Shown piece after piece: positions 24,065 through 36,838 of a stretch of DNA of 64,000 bases (positions are counted from its first letter, which is position 1; each line of letters starts with the position of its first letter). The DNA is from Chaunax sp. Z400. Taxonomy: Eukaryota; Chordata; Actinopteri; Lophiiformes; Chaunacidae. Both the position numbers and the translations under genes were made by a program. The notes under the pieces are model-generated. The model saw only the letters and a list, made by a program, of their open reading frames with translations, searched no databases and was not told where the DNA came from. The DNA lies in the NCBI GenBank assembly GCA_037577475.1, contig CM075204.1, positions 7,881,355 through 7,945,354 on the forward strand, read 5' to 3'.

Positions 24065-24180
24065 ATGAGTAAGTGGAGGACCCAGACGCAAACACCTGAG
24101 CAGGTGCAATCTGATAATTTATTAAAGGTAAGTAAACTAATGCAATGGGGGGCAGACAAAAATTCCAAAAACCCAAGGAT
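24065..24180 (-). repeat. Interspersed repeat end, inverse of the one near 11857
   Basis: 'aagtggaggacccagacgca' followed by 'ataatttattaaaggtaagt' is a phrase typical of the terminus of a common fish repeat; 'gcatttgggtcca' near 11860 is its inverse form. The element type is not known to me. Confidence 0.35.
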
Positions 24181-25840
24181 GTGGATGGAGACTGGTGTTA
24201 GTTGCCCACTCTTATCTTGCTTGTATGCTGGGGTTCTGTCAGGGCTTTATGTGTGACATAAACCACTCATCTGTTTCCTCTGCCACTCCCTGTCACAGTA
24301 ACTCAAAAGTGACCGCATCCCTCATCCTACAGAGTAGAAAAACAATCCAGTCCTGGATCCTGGTGATGTGATGAGGTCTGCTTTATACTCTGGTCACTAG
24401 ATAATGAGATTTTGAAATACTGGGGACCGCCTCAGCTCTGGAGCTGGATTGGGAGGCCGACAGATTTTTGATTTGTATTTGTGGGTAAAAACGGAAATGC
24501 ATGTAGGCCCACATGACTTTCAGTAATTCTGGTGCAGACAGGATCTCACCTGGCATACGTCTAAGTTTTTTTTTTCTTCCCCAAGATGCAATTGAAAAGA
24601 AAAAGGCCAATTCACTCTTTCCTTGTCAAATGGTCAAATTTTGCCAGCCATGTATCCCAATGAATCATGTTCAGTCATGGACAGCTCTGCTGGATATGAT
24701 TCATTCCGGCTCCAGTCTTGCACGTAGTGGTTGAAGTGGTGGATATACTGGTATCTTTTCATATTTCTTTGTTTAAATATCTCAGGTTAAATGGAACGTG
24801 AGGTGGACAGGCGGTTTGGTGTGGCATCAGCAGGGATGTGGGCGTTGCATCAGACCGTCATGACGGAGAGGGAGCTGCATTAGAAGGCAAAGCTCTGTAT
24901 TTACCAGTCGATCTACATTCCAACCCTCACCTCTTGTCATGAGTTGTAGGAAGTGACCGAAAGAATAAGATCATAAATACAAGTGGTTGAAATATGCTTC
25001 TGCCATAGAGTGGCTGGGCTCAGCCTTATAGAGAATGGATGAGGACATGGGGGGGCAGCTTGCAGTAAAACCACTTTACCTCTACATCGACCCAGTTAAG
25101 GTGGTTCAGGTATCAGGTATCTGGCTTCAGAGAAGGAATCTGTTCACAGACCTGGGATCAGCTGGAGAAACAGTTTTTAGTCTGAACTCTTAACTCAGCC
25201 GGAAGAAGAAACTGATGAATATCAGCTCAGTAAAGGATCATTAATAACAACCAGTAGAGTGCAGCGATACACCATTGTAGCATCTAGTCTGCCTTATCCA
25301 GAGAAGAAGAAGAAACAACGCCATCACCTGTCTGTGATGCTGTTGTTGTCACATTGATTGAATACTGTAATATTTCCTGTAAATAGTACACAGTTCATGT
25401 ACTATTGGTTTCATCGTCAGGTTTCAGACACACTACAGTCACAGACAGTTTCAGCTGCTAACATGTTGGTATGCCGTTATAAATGGACCCAATTAATTAC
25501 ATGTTGATGTGAAAGTTGTCGACGTTTCATTGTTGATGGATGGTTGAACGCTCCATGAACTAAAGCGCAGCGCTGGCTGCAGATGTGTTCGTGTCAGCTG
25601 CAGCTGCTGCAGCTGCTGCAGGATGGACTCCCTCAGGTTTCAGACAGATAGATGGAGTCTGACCAAGACTCTCATCAGGTTAGACCATAGAAGACTTTTA
25701 AAAGACTGCAATCTGTCATGAGTCACAATAGGACTGCATGAAGACTTGGGTCACTAATTATAAGTAGATTTCTACTGAGATTGTCTCCCATCATGCATCT
25801 GGTGGAAATTCACAGAAAGAAAAACTGTTGAATAAAGGAG

Positions 25841-25868
25841 TGTGTGTGTGTGTGTGTGTGTGTGTGTT
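25841..25868 (+). repeat. (TG)n microsatellite
   Basis: About 13 TG units. Confidence 0.95.
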
Positions 25869-26790
25869 TAGTGGACACCACGGGGGAAAGCGACGTCTGG
25901 CCCTTCTCCTCCTTCTCCTCCCTCCTGTGGTTCCAGAGGGAGGAGACATCAGACAGACATTGAATTGATTCATGGCGGTAATGAAATAATTCACTCGATA
26001 CCAAACCAAACCCCACTATGGCACAGAAAATATAAATACAGTACATCAGGCTTTGGATGTGGACAGATTTCATTAGTGAGTTTTTTTTATATTTTTCATT
26101 AGATTTGCTGACGACTAGAATAGAGAGGAATATCTTCTAATCATCAGCATAATGTTTGACCCGTTCAACACTGTGGTTTAAGGGGAGTAATAAACACTCC
26201 ATGCTCAGAAGGGCTTTTAAATCTTACACTTTGTTATATTTGTTTTTCATTTTCAACAGTTCAGCCAAAGTCAAACCTACATATTTATACAGATGTCTTC
26301 ATACAGATATTTACAGCTCTCTTGTAACCCTATAAATACACTCATGGTTTCTTCCTTATACAGTAGGCCTTATACAGACTGTACCTGTTGGCTCAAGTGT
26401 CTCAGTTAAAGTGTCCCTGTATGGATATTAACATTGGGTTAGATGATATTTAAAGGGTGAATCTGCATCCTGAAGAGATGAACAGCACAGACTGGGTTCT
26501 TCCACTAACTGTACTTTCCACCAGCTTGGCAGAAGGAGCAGAGAAGCACATTCACTTTTGACAATAGGATCAATAAAAATATTTTTTCTCTCTTTTCCTG
26601 TCCTCTTGGCAAAGACGCATCTAATTTATTGTTTACCTTGCATTTATTGAGTTTTGAACATTGTTAAATCATACCTTTCAGCCATTTATTTTCACCTTGC
26701 ACCAGACCTTCATTACCCCTGAGCATCCTGTCTTTATTCAGGCTATCTGCTCTGAGTGCAGAGGAGAATGAGGAGAGTGGAGGGAGTCAG

Positions 26791-26793
<3 letters not shown>

Positions 26794-26822
<29 letters not shown>
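26794..26822 (+). repeat. (GA)n microsatellite
   Basis: About 14 GA units in a purine-rich region of roughly 100 bases. Confidence 0.95.
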
Positions 26823-26825
<3 letters not shown>

Positions 26826-27261
26826 AGGGGAGGGAGATTAAGCCACGTATAAGGGTGCTAAAAAATCTTTCCTCCATTATTTGGTCTCTCCTCCATCTCC
26901 AGTGCCATAGGTGCTCCTGCATGAAATGCTGATGTGGTTCCCCCTCCCCCCCACAGGCCTTTCTTCTCCATCTTTTCCCTGTGGCAATAGATCAGATTTC
27001 CTCCAGGGAAATCATTACTTGGCATCATTACCATTCCCAACACTTTTATCTACTGCTCCTTGTTTCTTCACTACATCACTTGATTAAGTTTAGGGAAGGG
27101 AGGAAAAAGGGAAAAGGAATACCGTTTAATGTCAACAATAGGTCTCCAATTTTTCAAATGAGAGCCATGCAAATCTCCTGTTATTGGAGACCAACTACAG
27201 CAGATGTTCCAGGTCAACCTTTATTAACAATGGTGATGAATGGATTTGGCCAGTGGAGTTG

Positions 27262-27475
27262 CAGAAGGGTTTCATGAGGGTCCTGGATGAAAAAAAGAAA
27301 AAAAAAGAACAAGATGTCCATAAGTGAGACTGCCAGACAAAGACTCACAGCTCTGGCTGCTATAGGCTGAAGAGATTCAGGAGAAGCAGAGGCCAAGAGA
27401 ATAAATGGTCTGTTCTCCAAACACCCAGCCAGGGTGCACCCCCAGCTGGAAGGGAACAACAGCACAAGGACAGCA
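27262..27475 (+). mobile_element. Second copy of the unassigned LINE seen at 22040
   Basis: Shares with the 22-kb copy 'ggtcctggatga', 'aagatgtccata', 'agactcacagctctgg', 'gcagaggccaagaga', 'aatgg', and 'gaagggaacaacagcacaag'-like text in the same order. It is shorter, carries an A-rich insertion near 27290-27308 and lacks the part before RDRSWMK. Same orientation, about 5 kb away. Confidence 0.7.
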
Positions 27476-27504
27476 TAAGGTAGCCTCTGCTGCCACTGCA
27501 TGGA

Positions 27505-27602
27505 TGTGTGTGTGTGTGTGTGTGTGTGTGAATGGATGAATGCTGGTTTGTGTTGGTCAGACAAGAAAAGCACAACATAAGGGTTACAGTCCATTTACCA
27601 TC
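27505..27602 (+). mobile_element. (TG)n plus SINE tail-A 3' end
   Basis: A (TG)n tract (27505-27530) runs into 'gaatggatgaatgctggttt', 'gtcagacaagaaaagc' and 'acagtccatttaccat', which is the 3' part of the SINE at 27976-28289. The head is replaced by the microsatellite. Confidence 0.65.
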
Positions 27603-27975
27603 ATCATAACCTCCACATACTGAATAAGCTCACAGCCACAGGGAAACATAATTAAATCAAAACCTCTAAAACTTATATGGATCCTCTATATGGATGGATC
27701 TATATCTATGAAACCTTAGAAACTCTTAATTTTATTGCATCAATGATCTATTAACATTGAAATCGCAGATGCATGGTCAGTACAGCCATGTCCTGCTCCA
27801 CTCTGCCTTTCCTCAGGCCTCTTCAGTTAAAGCATCAGATCCACCTGCAGATCAAGCTTCAATAAACTGCCCTTTAACCATTCTCCGACTCATGGGCCGT
27901 GTTTGCATTGGGGTCTGAAACTGCACTGATATAACAAGTGTGAAAAAAAGCGGAACTAAAAAGCTGACAAATCAG

Positions 27976-28289
27976 GAGCGGCTGTGGCTCAGTGGTAGAG
28001 CGGTCGTCCACTTATCAGAAGGTCGGTGGTTCGATCCCCAGGCCCCAGGCCCTGCAGTCTTCATGTCGAAGTGTCCTTGGGCAAGATGCTGAATGCCAAA
28101 TTGCTCCCACATGGCCATTGGTGTGTGAGTGTTTGTGTGAATGGTTACTGCTAATAATGAGCAGGTGGCTCCTTGCATGGTAAACAAATGCCACCACTGT
28201 GTGAATGGATGAATGCTGGCTGGTGTTGTAAAGAGTGGTCAGTCCGACTAGAAAGGTGCTATTTAAGTAGAGTCCATTTGCCATTTACA
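27976..28289 (+). mobile_element. tRNA-derived SINE, tail-A type, full length
   Basis: Starts with a tRNA-like head: 'ggctgtggctcagtggtaga' (box A) and 'ggtcggtggttcgatcccc' (box B). The core reads 'atgtcgaagtgtccttgggc aagatgctgaatgcc', and the 3' tail ends 'gactagaaaggtgctattta' then 'gtccatttgccattta'. Box spacing and order suit RNA polymerase III transcription. The cloverleaf is not preserved, so it is not called as a tRNA gene. Head and core are shared with the tail-B SINE at 61 kb. Confidence 0.85.
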
Positions 28290-28555
28290 AATGGAAGCAA
28301 AGAAAAAGCATCCATGACAACAGAACCGCTGCTCTTTGTTTGGGAGCAGAGACACAACACTGGGTAGTCCAGACACCATAAACACACAAAAGACTCATAA
28401 ATGTGGCAGGAGGTTTTTTTTTTCTGTATGAATTTTATTTGACTTTTTCCCACCACACCTCTTGTGTTTTTTCACCTTTCCCATGCAGTTGATGGTACGG
28501 AGCCCCCTAAGTGTCAATTGAGAAAAAAAAAATCCATCTGTAAAACTGTGCACAC

Positions 28556-28720
28556 AGTTTAGCAAAATGTGGGCACAGTTTAGCAATCTGTGGGCCCAGT
28601 TTAGCAATCTGTGGGCCCAGTTTAGCAATCTGTGGGCACAGTTTAGCAATCTGTGGGCCCAGTTTAGCAATCTGTGGGCCCAGATTAGCAATCTGTGGGC
28701 ACAGTTTAGCAATCTGCACA
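28556..28720. repeat. 21-bp tandem array, eight units
   Basis: Units start at 28556, 28577, 28598, 28619, 28640, 28661, 28682 and 28703, each beginning agtttagcaatct (first unit ...aaaatg, seventh agattag) and ending gtgggcac or gtgggccc. Because 21 is divisible by three, both strands stay open across it with seven-residue repeats (WAQFSNL on +, LLNWAHR on -). No start context, splice site or homologous protein supports translation. Unit endings follow the order A-C-C-A-C-C-A, a 63-bp higher-order period. Confidence 0.95.
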
Positions 28721-29255
28721 TGGATTATGAACCCATGCCCTCTGATTTGCAACCCGTGCGTTCCACGTAGTCTATGTTGCGTTCAAGCCACGTTTTTGTG
28801 CAGAACAGGAACTTTCAGGCACGAAACCGTTCCAGGGCGACCGCATCCTCCAGGTAAATCCAATTTATATAGATTATTTAGATTTTTCTAAACTCTCCAC
28901 ACAGTTCTGCATCACCAACATGCATCTCAGCCAAACAGTTCATCTCACCTCCAAAACTCACAGCAACAAAACACATCATACATGTCTCAGAATAAACTCA
29001 TTCATCCAAACACTGACAACAAGTCTCAGTCAGGAATCAAAAACTCTCACTGTTAACACACTGAACTACACAACCCTAACAACAGAGAGCATTACAGAAA
29101 AGAAGACATTTATCTTTAAAGTTTGAATGATTTATTCAGATAGCTCAGTATTTCATTATAGAATAAAAGCTTTGCGCTTTATTGAGTTAACTAAATTGTT
29201 GTATATTATATTGTTTGTATATTGTTACCAGATTGAATCAACAATTTCCTTTTTT

Positions 29256-29388
29256 TATGTTTTTTGTGGCATTTTATGCCTTTATTTGATAGGATAGCTG
29301 AAGAGGTGACAGGAAATGTGGGAGAGAGAGTGGAGGGAAGACAAGTGGCAAATGGCCACGGGTCGGAATCGAACCCGCTTTTATGTCT
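29256..29388 (-). mobile_element. tRNA-like SINE, minus orientation
   Basis: Reads on + 'ggcattttatgcctttattt gataggatagctgaagagg', 'gacaggaaatgtgggagaga' and 'cgggtcggaatcgaacccgc'. The last phrase is an inverted pol III box B (ggttcgattcc). This is a recognisable fish repeat in minus orientation; the name is not recalled with confidence. Confidence 0.65.
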
Positions 29389-30186
29389 TCTATATCTTTT
29401 CATTGTGACTTACAGTACTTGTGAAAAATAAAGTTTACTTTAAACAAAAAAACTGCAGATTCATGAAATTCTGGGGCTGCAATAAAAAGAAAACACAAAA
29501 ACTCAAAAAACATTGTGGTATATTCACTCATTTTATTCCTCCATTCGCTCCTGCATTTGGCCGCAAGTCTTCATCAACATCATCGTCTTATGTCTTCTCT
29601 GGCAATGCACCATGGGAAGAATCTTCTAGAATGTCTGATCCAACCCCGGCAGGCTTCAGGAGAAATATCTCCACACCCTGCATACATGGTGTCCAGCATT
29701 GAGGGATGCATGTCTCACCTGTTGTTTTGTGCTGCAGCCTTAAAGCGTCCCCTCTCTCTCACAGAGAGTCCTGGTTTAACACACGGTCAGTAACTGTGAC
29801 CCTTACCTCATCAGAGACCACAGCTCTTCGTCTTCCTCACCTTCCTCCTCTCCCTCTCCCTGCCACTCTTCTCTCTCCACCAACCTGTCTTCTTTGATCC
29901 ATATTCCCCAAACAAAATCATTCAGAGGCCGTCCCCTTTTATCTGCCCCAAAAACAGGTCACCTGGGAAGGTTTTCAGCTGCTTTTCAGTTTGGAATCAT
30001 TATTATTTCATTTTATGGTCAATATTTTGATATTATTTTACAACTGGACTGTTAGTAACTGGAGAAGGGAGGAAGAAAATTAGGCTGGAGGTAGGGAAAG
30101 GGAGGAATCCACAGTGAATTTACAGTAAATTGACATGCATACTATGCAGGTTTCTTTGACTGCTGTTTGTATGCACAGCATTAATA

Positions 30187-30187
<1 letters not shown>

Positions 30188-30221
<34 letters not shown>
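30188..30221 (+). repeat. (GA)n microsatellite
   Basis: About 16 GA units with one GC interruption. Confidence 0.95.
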
Positions 30222-30406
30222 CAGTGAATGAACTAGAACAAGCACACTATATAGAGAGTGAATGGAGAGAGGGAGTTTTTGGTGGTTCCTTTCTAAAGCA
30301 TGCTCACATCTCTGCAGACCTCCACACAACACGTTTTGCTTTTGTTTTTTTGTGTGTGTGTGTTCATGAATGCATCTGCAGCCCATGTTTGCCTCTCTGC
30401 TGGTTT

Positions 30407-30417
30407 TGTGTGTGTGT

Positions 30418-30506
<89 letters not shown>
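30407..30506 (+). repeat. (TG)n microsatellite, about 50 units
   Basis: TG repeats with a single TA interruption near 30420. The longest dinucleotide tract seen; such alternating purine-pyrimidine DNA can adopt Z-form. Confidence 0.97.
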
Positions 30507-30507
<1 letters not shown>

Positions 30508-32769
30508 CCCCTCAGTTCTGGCCTCAGTCAAACAAACACACCAACCAGCAGTTCTTTCCATGACAGAGAAACAGAGAAGAGAGACGGAGACGGTGACGTA
30601 ACAGGACAGGGTGTGTAGTGTGGAAGGTGTGGGCATTTACTAGTCAAGGATATGTAATGTGTTTTGGACTCTGTAGCCTCCAGTGTGTTTGGAGCTTGAA
30701 CCATAGTCGGTACAAATGTTCTAAACGGAGACCATAAGGAAAAAAATCTGCCTCTACTTTGCCATTTTCACTAATTCTTTATTCCATCTGTGTCTTTAAT
30801 TTATGGGGTGTAATACCAAATTGTTGAGGTGCTCCATCATGGTTAAGTCTAACATCATTAAATACATGACTTTATTTTTTTTTTTCATGTGTGTGAGCTA
30901 ACAGTGTGGTTCTCTGTTAGAACCTGACTGGAGGTCATGAGCTAAACAAAAAGTAAACACATTACAAAAACTGTAATAGTTCATTTTGAGGTCACTTGAG
31001 GACTCGGACAAATTCTACATGTGTATGTATTTTCACCCACTCTATAAATGTACAGTAATCAGTATAAATAGCAGTGAAAGGCTTTCAGTGCACTGCCTGT
31101 GGTGATTCTGTGAAATAGAACATGATTACAGCTGTAAGTCTTTCCCTGCATTGATACTTTGTCATGCAGCCTTCCTCTGTACCAATAATCTATAATTCAT
31201 ACTCATAGTTTTGGTGTCTTTGTTGTTCCTGGAGGCAGTCCCAGGTATCTCCTGGTGCCTTAGTGGTGCTTTATGAGGCTGGGAGGCCCGGGGGTAGAGC
31301 CCTGGGCGATGGCTTTGCACCAGCAGCTCTCCAGAGACGGTCCTGCTCATCTTTTTGCTCCAGAAAACAAATACAAACACTCCAGTCTCCATCAGAAACC
31401 ACTTTACTCTTCTTCTTCTGCTGCCCACATACCCATCCCAAAGTGATTTACACCATAGAAGTGCTGTATGTGTGTGTGCTCGTGGCAGAAGCAGCCAAAA
31501 AGATGACTTTCATGACTTTACCAATACAAAAACATCTCACTCATAAAACTTAGACCAGAGGGACGTGATGAGAGCCATGCTGACAGCAGCTGAACGAGGT
31601 GTGAAAGGAATCTTTAGCCACAGGTAACTGCTGCACAAGGGCTCTCAGTCTAAACACTGAAAACAAAATGTGTAGTTTGATGTAGTGAAGTAGTTTTAGT
31701 GTGGATCATGGGATCATGGAAGTTGTCTTCATTTGTAGTCACTGCATGGACCAATATTGTCTCTCTGCTGGACGCTAAAGGCAAACAAATGAAACACACT
31801 GTTAGAATAAAAGTACAGATTTCTCTGGGTTTCGTTGGAAACATTTGGTCCACGACTCACCAAAATATACAACATCATTTCTACACATTTTAATGTGGAT
31901 GTCTTACATATTATCTTATTCTATCTGTATTATATCTTGTGTTCCTGTGGGACCGAATCAAAACAACAAACAATTACAAACTGTCACAACATCAACTCCC
32001 ACATGCCAATTGAATGGAATGCTTATACAAGCTAACAATGCTCATTCAGGCATTGGGGTGATATCTGTGACAACCCCACAATGCAACTGACTTTTCACAA
32101 TTCCTGCTTTTTGACAGATCATAAATGAAGCTCCCTCGACCTCTGCAGGCCTCTGTGGGCCACCCTGGCCTTTCAGGCTGGGGCTTGCCAGGGCATTAGG
32201 GGTGTCAGGTTCTGTAACAGAACAGCGAACAGTAATTACAGTGAGGCCACTGCTCCTGTTAAGATCCCATGGTGTCAGGATACCACTGGATTGGCAGGAG
32301 GAGCACCAGCCCTGAAGTCTCCAGAGGATCCATTAGAAGAGAGGCCCAGTGTTCTGACGAACCAACCTACTGCACAATTACAGCAATACCTGCTTAGCTG
32401 TGGAGCTCACTGCTGTTGTTAGCATCACATCAGTCCTCAGCCTCCATAATAACGCACTTAGTAGCGAGAGCTGCTGTCAGCAGGGTGAGATGTGCAAGTT
32501 GAGTTAATGATAGGCTTCTGTGTGATGGTCATGAGATTCGATTGGTGGTAGAGAGATACCGGCTATGTACGCTGTTTTTTTTTACATGCCAGTACATTTT
32601 GAAGTCCCCCCACTCACCATATTTAAGTATTTTCTTCCATTTAGAGACATTTCACTGCAATGTTTTCTTTGCATTTTGCACAATGCATTTCTGAAAGTGT
32701 CCAGTAAGACCTGATGTGTATCTGGACTGCTTCTCTCCTATTGACCTTCAATAACTAACTTCTACTGTC

Positions 32770-33960
32770 TCTTCATCCAAACCAACAGCCTGTCTCCTAG
32801 ACCCCATCCCAACTAAGCTACTTAAAGATGTTTTAATAGCATCAGATGAGGGACTTGTCTCTGTGCTCGTCTTACTAGGTCTTATAGTGCTGCATTTAAC
32901 ACCATCGAGCATCAGATACTACTACAAAGACTCGGATATTTAATTGGCATTTAAGGAACTGCATTAAGATGGTTTAAGTCTCAGTTTGTACACGTTAATG
33001 TTATTATGTTATATACATTATATATGTGGTATGTTATGTCCTTTAAATCCCATATATAACACATTTCTAGGACTGCCTTCTTTCACTTGTGTAATATATG
33101 AAAAATCATTCTGTCTCAAAAAGATGCAGAAAAATTAATCCATGCATTTCTTACTTCCAGGTTGGATTATTGTAATTCCCTATTACCAGACCATCCAAAC
33201 AAGTCTCTAAAGACTCTCCAGCTGATCTAGAATGCTGCTGCACATGTCCTGACCAGAACTAGTATCAGAGATCATATCTCTCCTCTATCAGCCTCTCTGC
33301 ATTGGCTCCCAGTAAAATCCAGAATAGAATTTAAAATCCTTCTCCTCACGTACAAAGCCCTTAATGGTCAGGCACCAACATACCTTCAGGAGCTCGTAGT
33401 ACCCTACTACCCATTTAGAACACTACGCTCCCTGGATGCAGGGTTACTTGTGATCCCTGCAGTCTCCAAAAGTAGAATGGGAGCCAGAGCCTTCAGCTAT
33501 CAGGCTCCTCTCCTGTGGAACCATCTTCCAGTCTGGGTCCAGGAGGCAGACACCCTCTCTACATTTAAGAGGAGGCTTAAAACTTTCCTTTTTGATAAAG
33601 CTTAGAATTAAGGCTGGCTTAGGCTAGTCTTTAGCTATGCTGCTATAGGCCTAGACTGCTGGGGGACTTCCTGTGATGCACTGAGCTCCTCTCTCTTCTT
33701 CTCCCCCTTCTTCTTTACACACTCATGTCTCATTAATTCATGTTACTAACTTGACTTCTTCCCCGGAGTCTTTGTGTTTTCTCATCCCGCAGGTCACCGT
33801 GGACCGATCTACTGCTGGGATCATGGTTGACACCCACTGACATCATCATCATCATCATCATTACCATTACTGTTATCACTCTCCACATATCCTCCTTATC
33901 TCTCTCTCTCTCCATTCACCTCCCCATCTCTCTCTCTCCCCCTTCACTCCCCCCACACAG
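32770..33960 (+). mobile_element. LINE relic, Rex/L2-like, RT fragment and 3' end
   Basis: Near 32790 there is DPIPTKLLKDVL, then (32890-32990) AAFNTIEHQILLQRLGY and ALRWFKSQF from reverse transcriptase. After a deletion and AT-rich filler, 33160-33605 is almost open and encodes LDYCNSLLP, HVLTRT, ISPLLSASLHWLPVKSRI, FKILLLTYKALNGQAPTYL, RTLRSLDAGLL, GARAFSYQAPLLWNHLP and FKRRLKTFLF. This is the C-terminal domain of CR1/L2/Rex-type LINEs, with one in-frame TAG where a Gln is usual. The 3' untranslated part continues to about 33960 and includes a (CAT)n tract at 33841-33861. Catalytic motifs are deleted. Confidence 0.8.
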
Positions 33961-36379
33961 ATTACCAGCAAAGAAGGAACATCTACATAACATCATTTGA
34001 TATACTGTACTTCTTAGAAAACAATTTCTATTTGTCTTCTCTTTTTTTGTATGTCAGTCGGTCAGACCAGTGATCAGTAATGGTGACCTGAGTCAGTTGT
34101 GTATTGTTGCTGAGGGCTGACTAATATTTCAGAGAGTTGTACTTCTTAGATAGTACATTTAAATCTGACTAAAAATACAGAAGTCCATTATCCCTGCAAT
34201 AAAGAGCTAATGACCCAACAACGGGAATATATTTTTAAGGGCACGCATTTCCTTGAAAGGGCCAAAGGATAAGGAGTCATTAATGCAGTGTTATCTGGTC
34301 CAGATAGCACTGGCATGTCTCTAAAGATCATTATTTCTGCCCCTCGAGCTGTTTGGCAAAAGAGAGCAGGGCTAAATCCAGGGTCAGCTGTAACACAGGG
34401 ATGAAGACGCTAACGATACGCAGCCTGGCAGCTAATACGTCTTCTAAATGCTGTTAATGGTTGTGGACCCTTTTTTGGGAGAGTGTAGAATCTCTGTTTT
34501 TCTTTGTGCTTTGTCAGCTCCGTGCAGCTGAAACAGACACAGCTGAGTTGTTGCTTTTTCATCTTCTTTAGTTTTATCAGGGTTTCGTCTACCTTTACGT
34601 GTTCTTTTACCCTCTTTTAAGGTGGAGGGAGTGGAGTGCACATCTTACTGAAAACCCCAATGAGGTGCGAATGGCCGATATTGTAATAAAGGCTCCTGAA
34701 TAAAACAGCCTTGCAATGTTGTGGCTCCCAGCTGGATGTATGCTGCAGGATAGCGTTCCCTACGGTGACGATACAAACGCCTACGACCATCAGCTCTGTG
34801 CACATTGAATCTGGACTTTTAGTGCATCCAAAGAGATGCACTAAATGTGATCCGCCTCCACTGTGCAATGAGCCATAACATCTGTAACATCTGTGCTACA
34901 CGTGTCTGCCGAGTTCCAACCATCATCATCATCAGCATCCCAACTGCATGGTCACGTAAGTTTTGAGGAAGCCTTGACATCATCAGTTGTTTGATGAAAA
35001 AAAACAGTAGTTTGTAGGTTCCAGTAATTAAACAGGAACTGATATTGACGTTACCATCAAGCTACAACTGTGGCAGGGACAAGTGCAGCCACAGCATAGC
35101 CATCACTCCCACCATCTCCTCTCTGGTCTCCTCCACCACGACTACTGAGACCGTTTCTACCACCAACAGGTCCTTCAGACCCAGATGACATGGTGCATCT
35201 GTTAGCAGCGCCTCTCCCAACCTCATCAGTGTGGACAAACCTAAATAGGATAACTGGATAGTTTTCCATTTAGACCGGTATCAAAACTATGTCTAGCTTG
35301 TACTTTATGAAAGCCAACGATGCATACTGTGTCCCTTATAGTTTATGGCTCATGCATCATTGGATTTAACATTTACAGTAAAATGCCTCAGAGATGGGGC
35401 CTCTTATGTTGGTTGGACTGGTTTGGGTTCACGTGCTCCTTCAAAGTGACCTGGGCAGAAAAATCGCTTTTCTTCACTGCTTTAATCTCCAACTCTACTC
35501 CATCATTGTTTCTGCCATGTGTTGTGAGAGAGTTTAATTCCTGTACATGTTCACATGAAACCCTAATGTTGCTGCCCAGTTTTAGGGAGACATGCTGAAG
35601 CACTTACTTACTCATTTAAGTATTCATTTTCCCATGACAGACCAATCTTTAACACACTGACAGCTCCACACCTCCAGATGATGGGAAATGGTCACTAAAA
35701 CACTGCTCAGTAATTTCCACAGGGCCCTTGGGAACACAACTGGCTTTTAAAAAGGACTTGACTAAGAAATACATGTTGAAATACTAATACAAACACATAG
35801 TGGAGAGACGGAGGCATTTACTCAGGAGATTCCATTCATCTGGAATAGCCGGCTGCAGGTAGGCCTCGCTGAGCCACCGCAGTGTAAAGTAGTCCTATCA
35901 TTTTATCAAGTTGTTTTTCTGAATTATCCTGCTGAATGAGTTGACTTCCACCTAGTAGACCAGAATTTGAGTCCTGGTTTAAACCAAGAGTCATTTTTGA
36001 CTCAAATGGCTGATTAGACTCCACTCAGACACTCTTCAAACTCCCCCAGAGCAAACCACTCCAGTCCCAATTCCCTGTTAGCCACACCCTCCTGTCCCTG
36101 AATGCTACTCTGGAGATTTGGGATCTTGTTGGTGGTTTTTCAAACAGTGTTCCCTGGTCTTCCAGCTATAGGCAACTACATATGCATCAAAAAGTCTCAT
36201 GTGGCTTACACAATTAGTCTCCTTTTGGGTAAAGCTGCTCAGTGGGCCACAGTTTTGTAGGATAAGAATTCATCTGTAACTCTTACACTTTGTTTGTTGT
36301 TTGTTTCTGAAATGAAAGACGTCTTTGACCATCCAGTTTAGGGGAAAGTAGCAGCAAGTCCTACTGTTAGGACTCTCAC
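33961..36379. other. Intergenic sequence, no gene seen
   Basis: No exon, RNA gene or clear repeat family. A short (CAT)n patch is present at 34921-34935. Confidence 0.55.
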
Positions 36380-36838
36380 TCAGTTACTGTATGCAGTGAA
36401 ATTAAGAGTGCTACCCCCCAAAGAATCTCCACCCCATCGTGGATTTGAAGACCCCAATGAATCGGCTACAGAAAACATTAGGCACCTCACAAGAGCCCGG
36501 GGCCCCCTGTTGGAGCCAGACCTTGGAGGGGAGCTCATCAGCAAGTGTCTGGTGGCTGGGCTTTCACCCATGGGGCTTGGCCAGGTGCAGCCAGAACAGG
36601 TTTCATGGAGCTGCCACCCTGTGGGCTGACCACTTTCAGGGATAGGCGTAGGGGTCGGGTGCAATGTAGTTAGGGTGCCAGGCAATCAAAGGGACCAAGG
36701 CCTGCCAACTCCTGGCTTCGCGGACCTGTTCTAGGGACGTGGAATGTCACCTCTCTTTCGGGGAAAGAATTGGAGCTGGTGCGAGAGGTGGAACGGTACA
36801 AGCAGAGGGAGACCAGAGGTGGAGACCGTCCACACTTC
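36380..36838 (+). mobile_element. LINE 5' region with start of endonuclease
   Basis: Near 36733 the + strand reads LGTWNVTSLSGKELELVREVERY, the opening of an APE-type endonuclease (the WNV motif holds the catalytic Asn). Upstream, GC-rich sequence with 'agagcccggggccccctgtt' resembles the 5' part of the same teleost LINE family. The endonuclease breaks off after about 35 codons, where DIRS-like sequence begins. Confidence 0.6.

Larger units (their letters stand above)
22831..27261. other. Intergenic sequence, no gene seen
   Basis: No exon recognised. Contains small repeats annotated separately (10-bp triplication, SINE fragment, (TG)n, (GA)n) and a palindromic GCAGCTGC-rich patch at 25594-25622. 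Confidence 0.55.
29389..32769. other. Intergenic sequence, no gene seen
   Basis: No exon or RNA gene recognised; two long microsatellites are listed separately. The frame at 31263-31553 has no known motif. Confidence 0.55.

Noticed and set aside
27976..28045. tRNA gene
   Set aside because: Box A and box B are present, but the sequence between them does not give a convincing cloverleaf and it continues directly into a SINE body; the same head occurs at 61260 with another tail.
28567..28770. WAQFSNL repeat protein on + and the LLNWAHR repeat protein on -
   Set aside because: Both come from the 21-bp tandem array; there is no splice, promoter or homology support, and both strands being open is expected for a period divisible by three.
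36396..36645. Overlapping 68-101 codon frames on both strands
   Set aside because: They lie in GC-rich LINE 5' sequence; no single frame is supported and the same region is explained by the mobile element.
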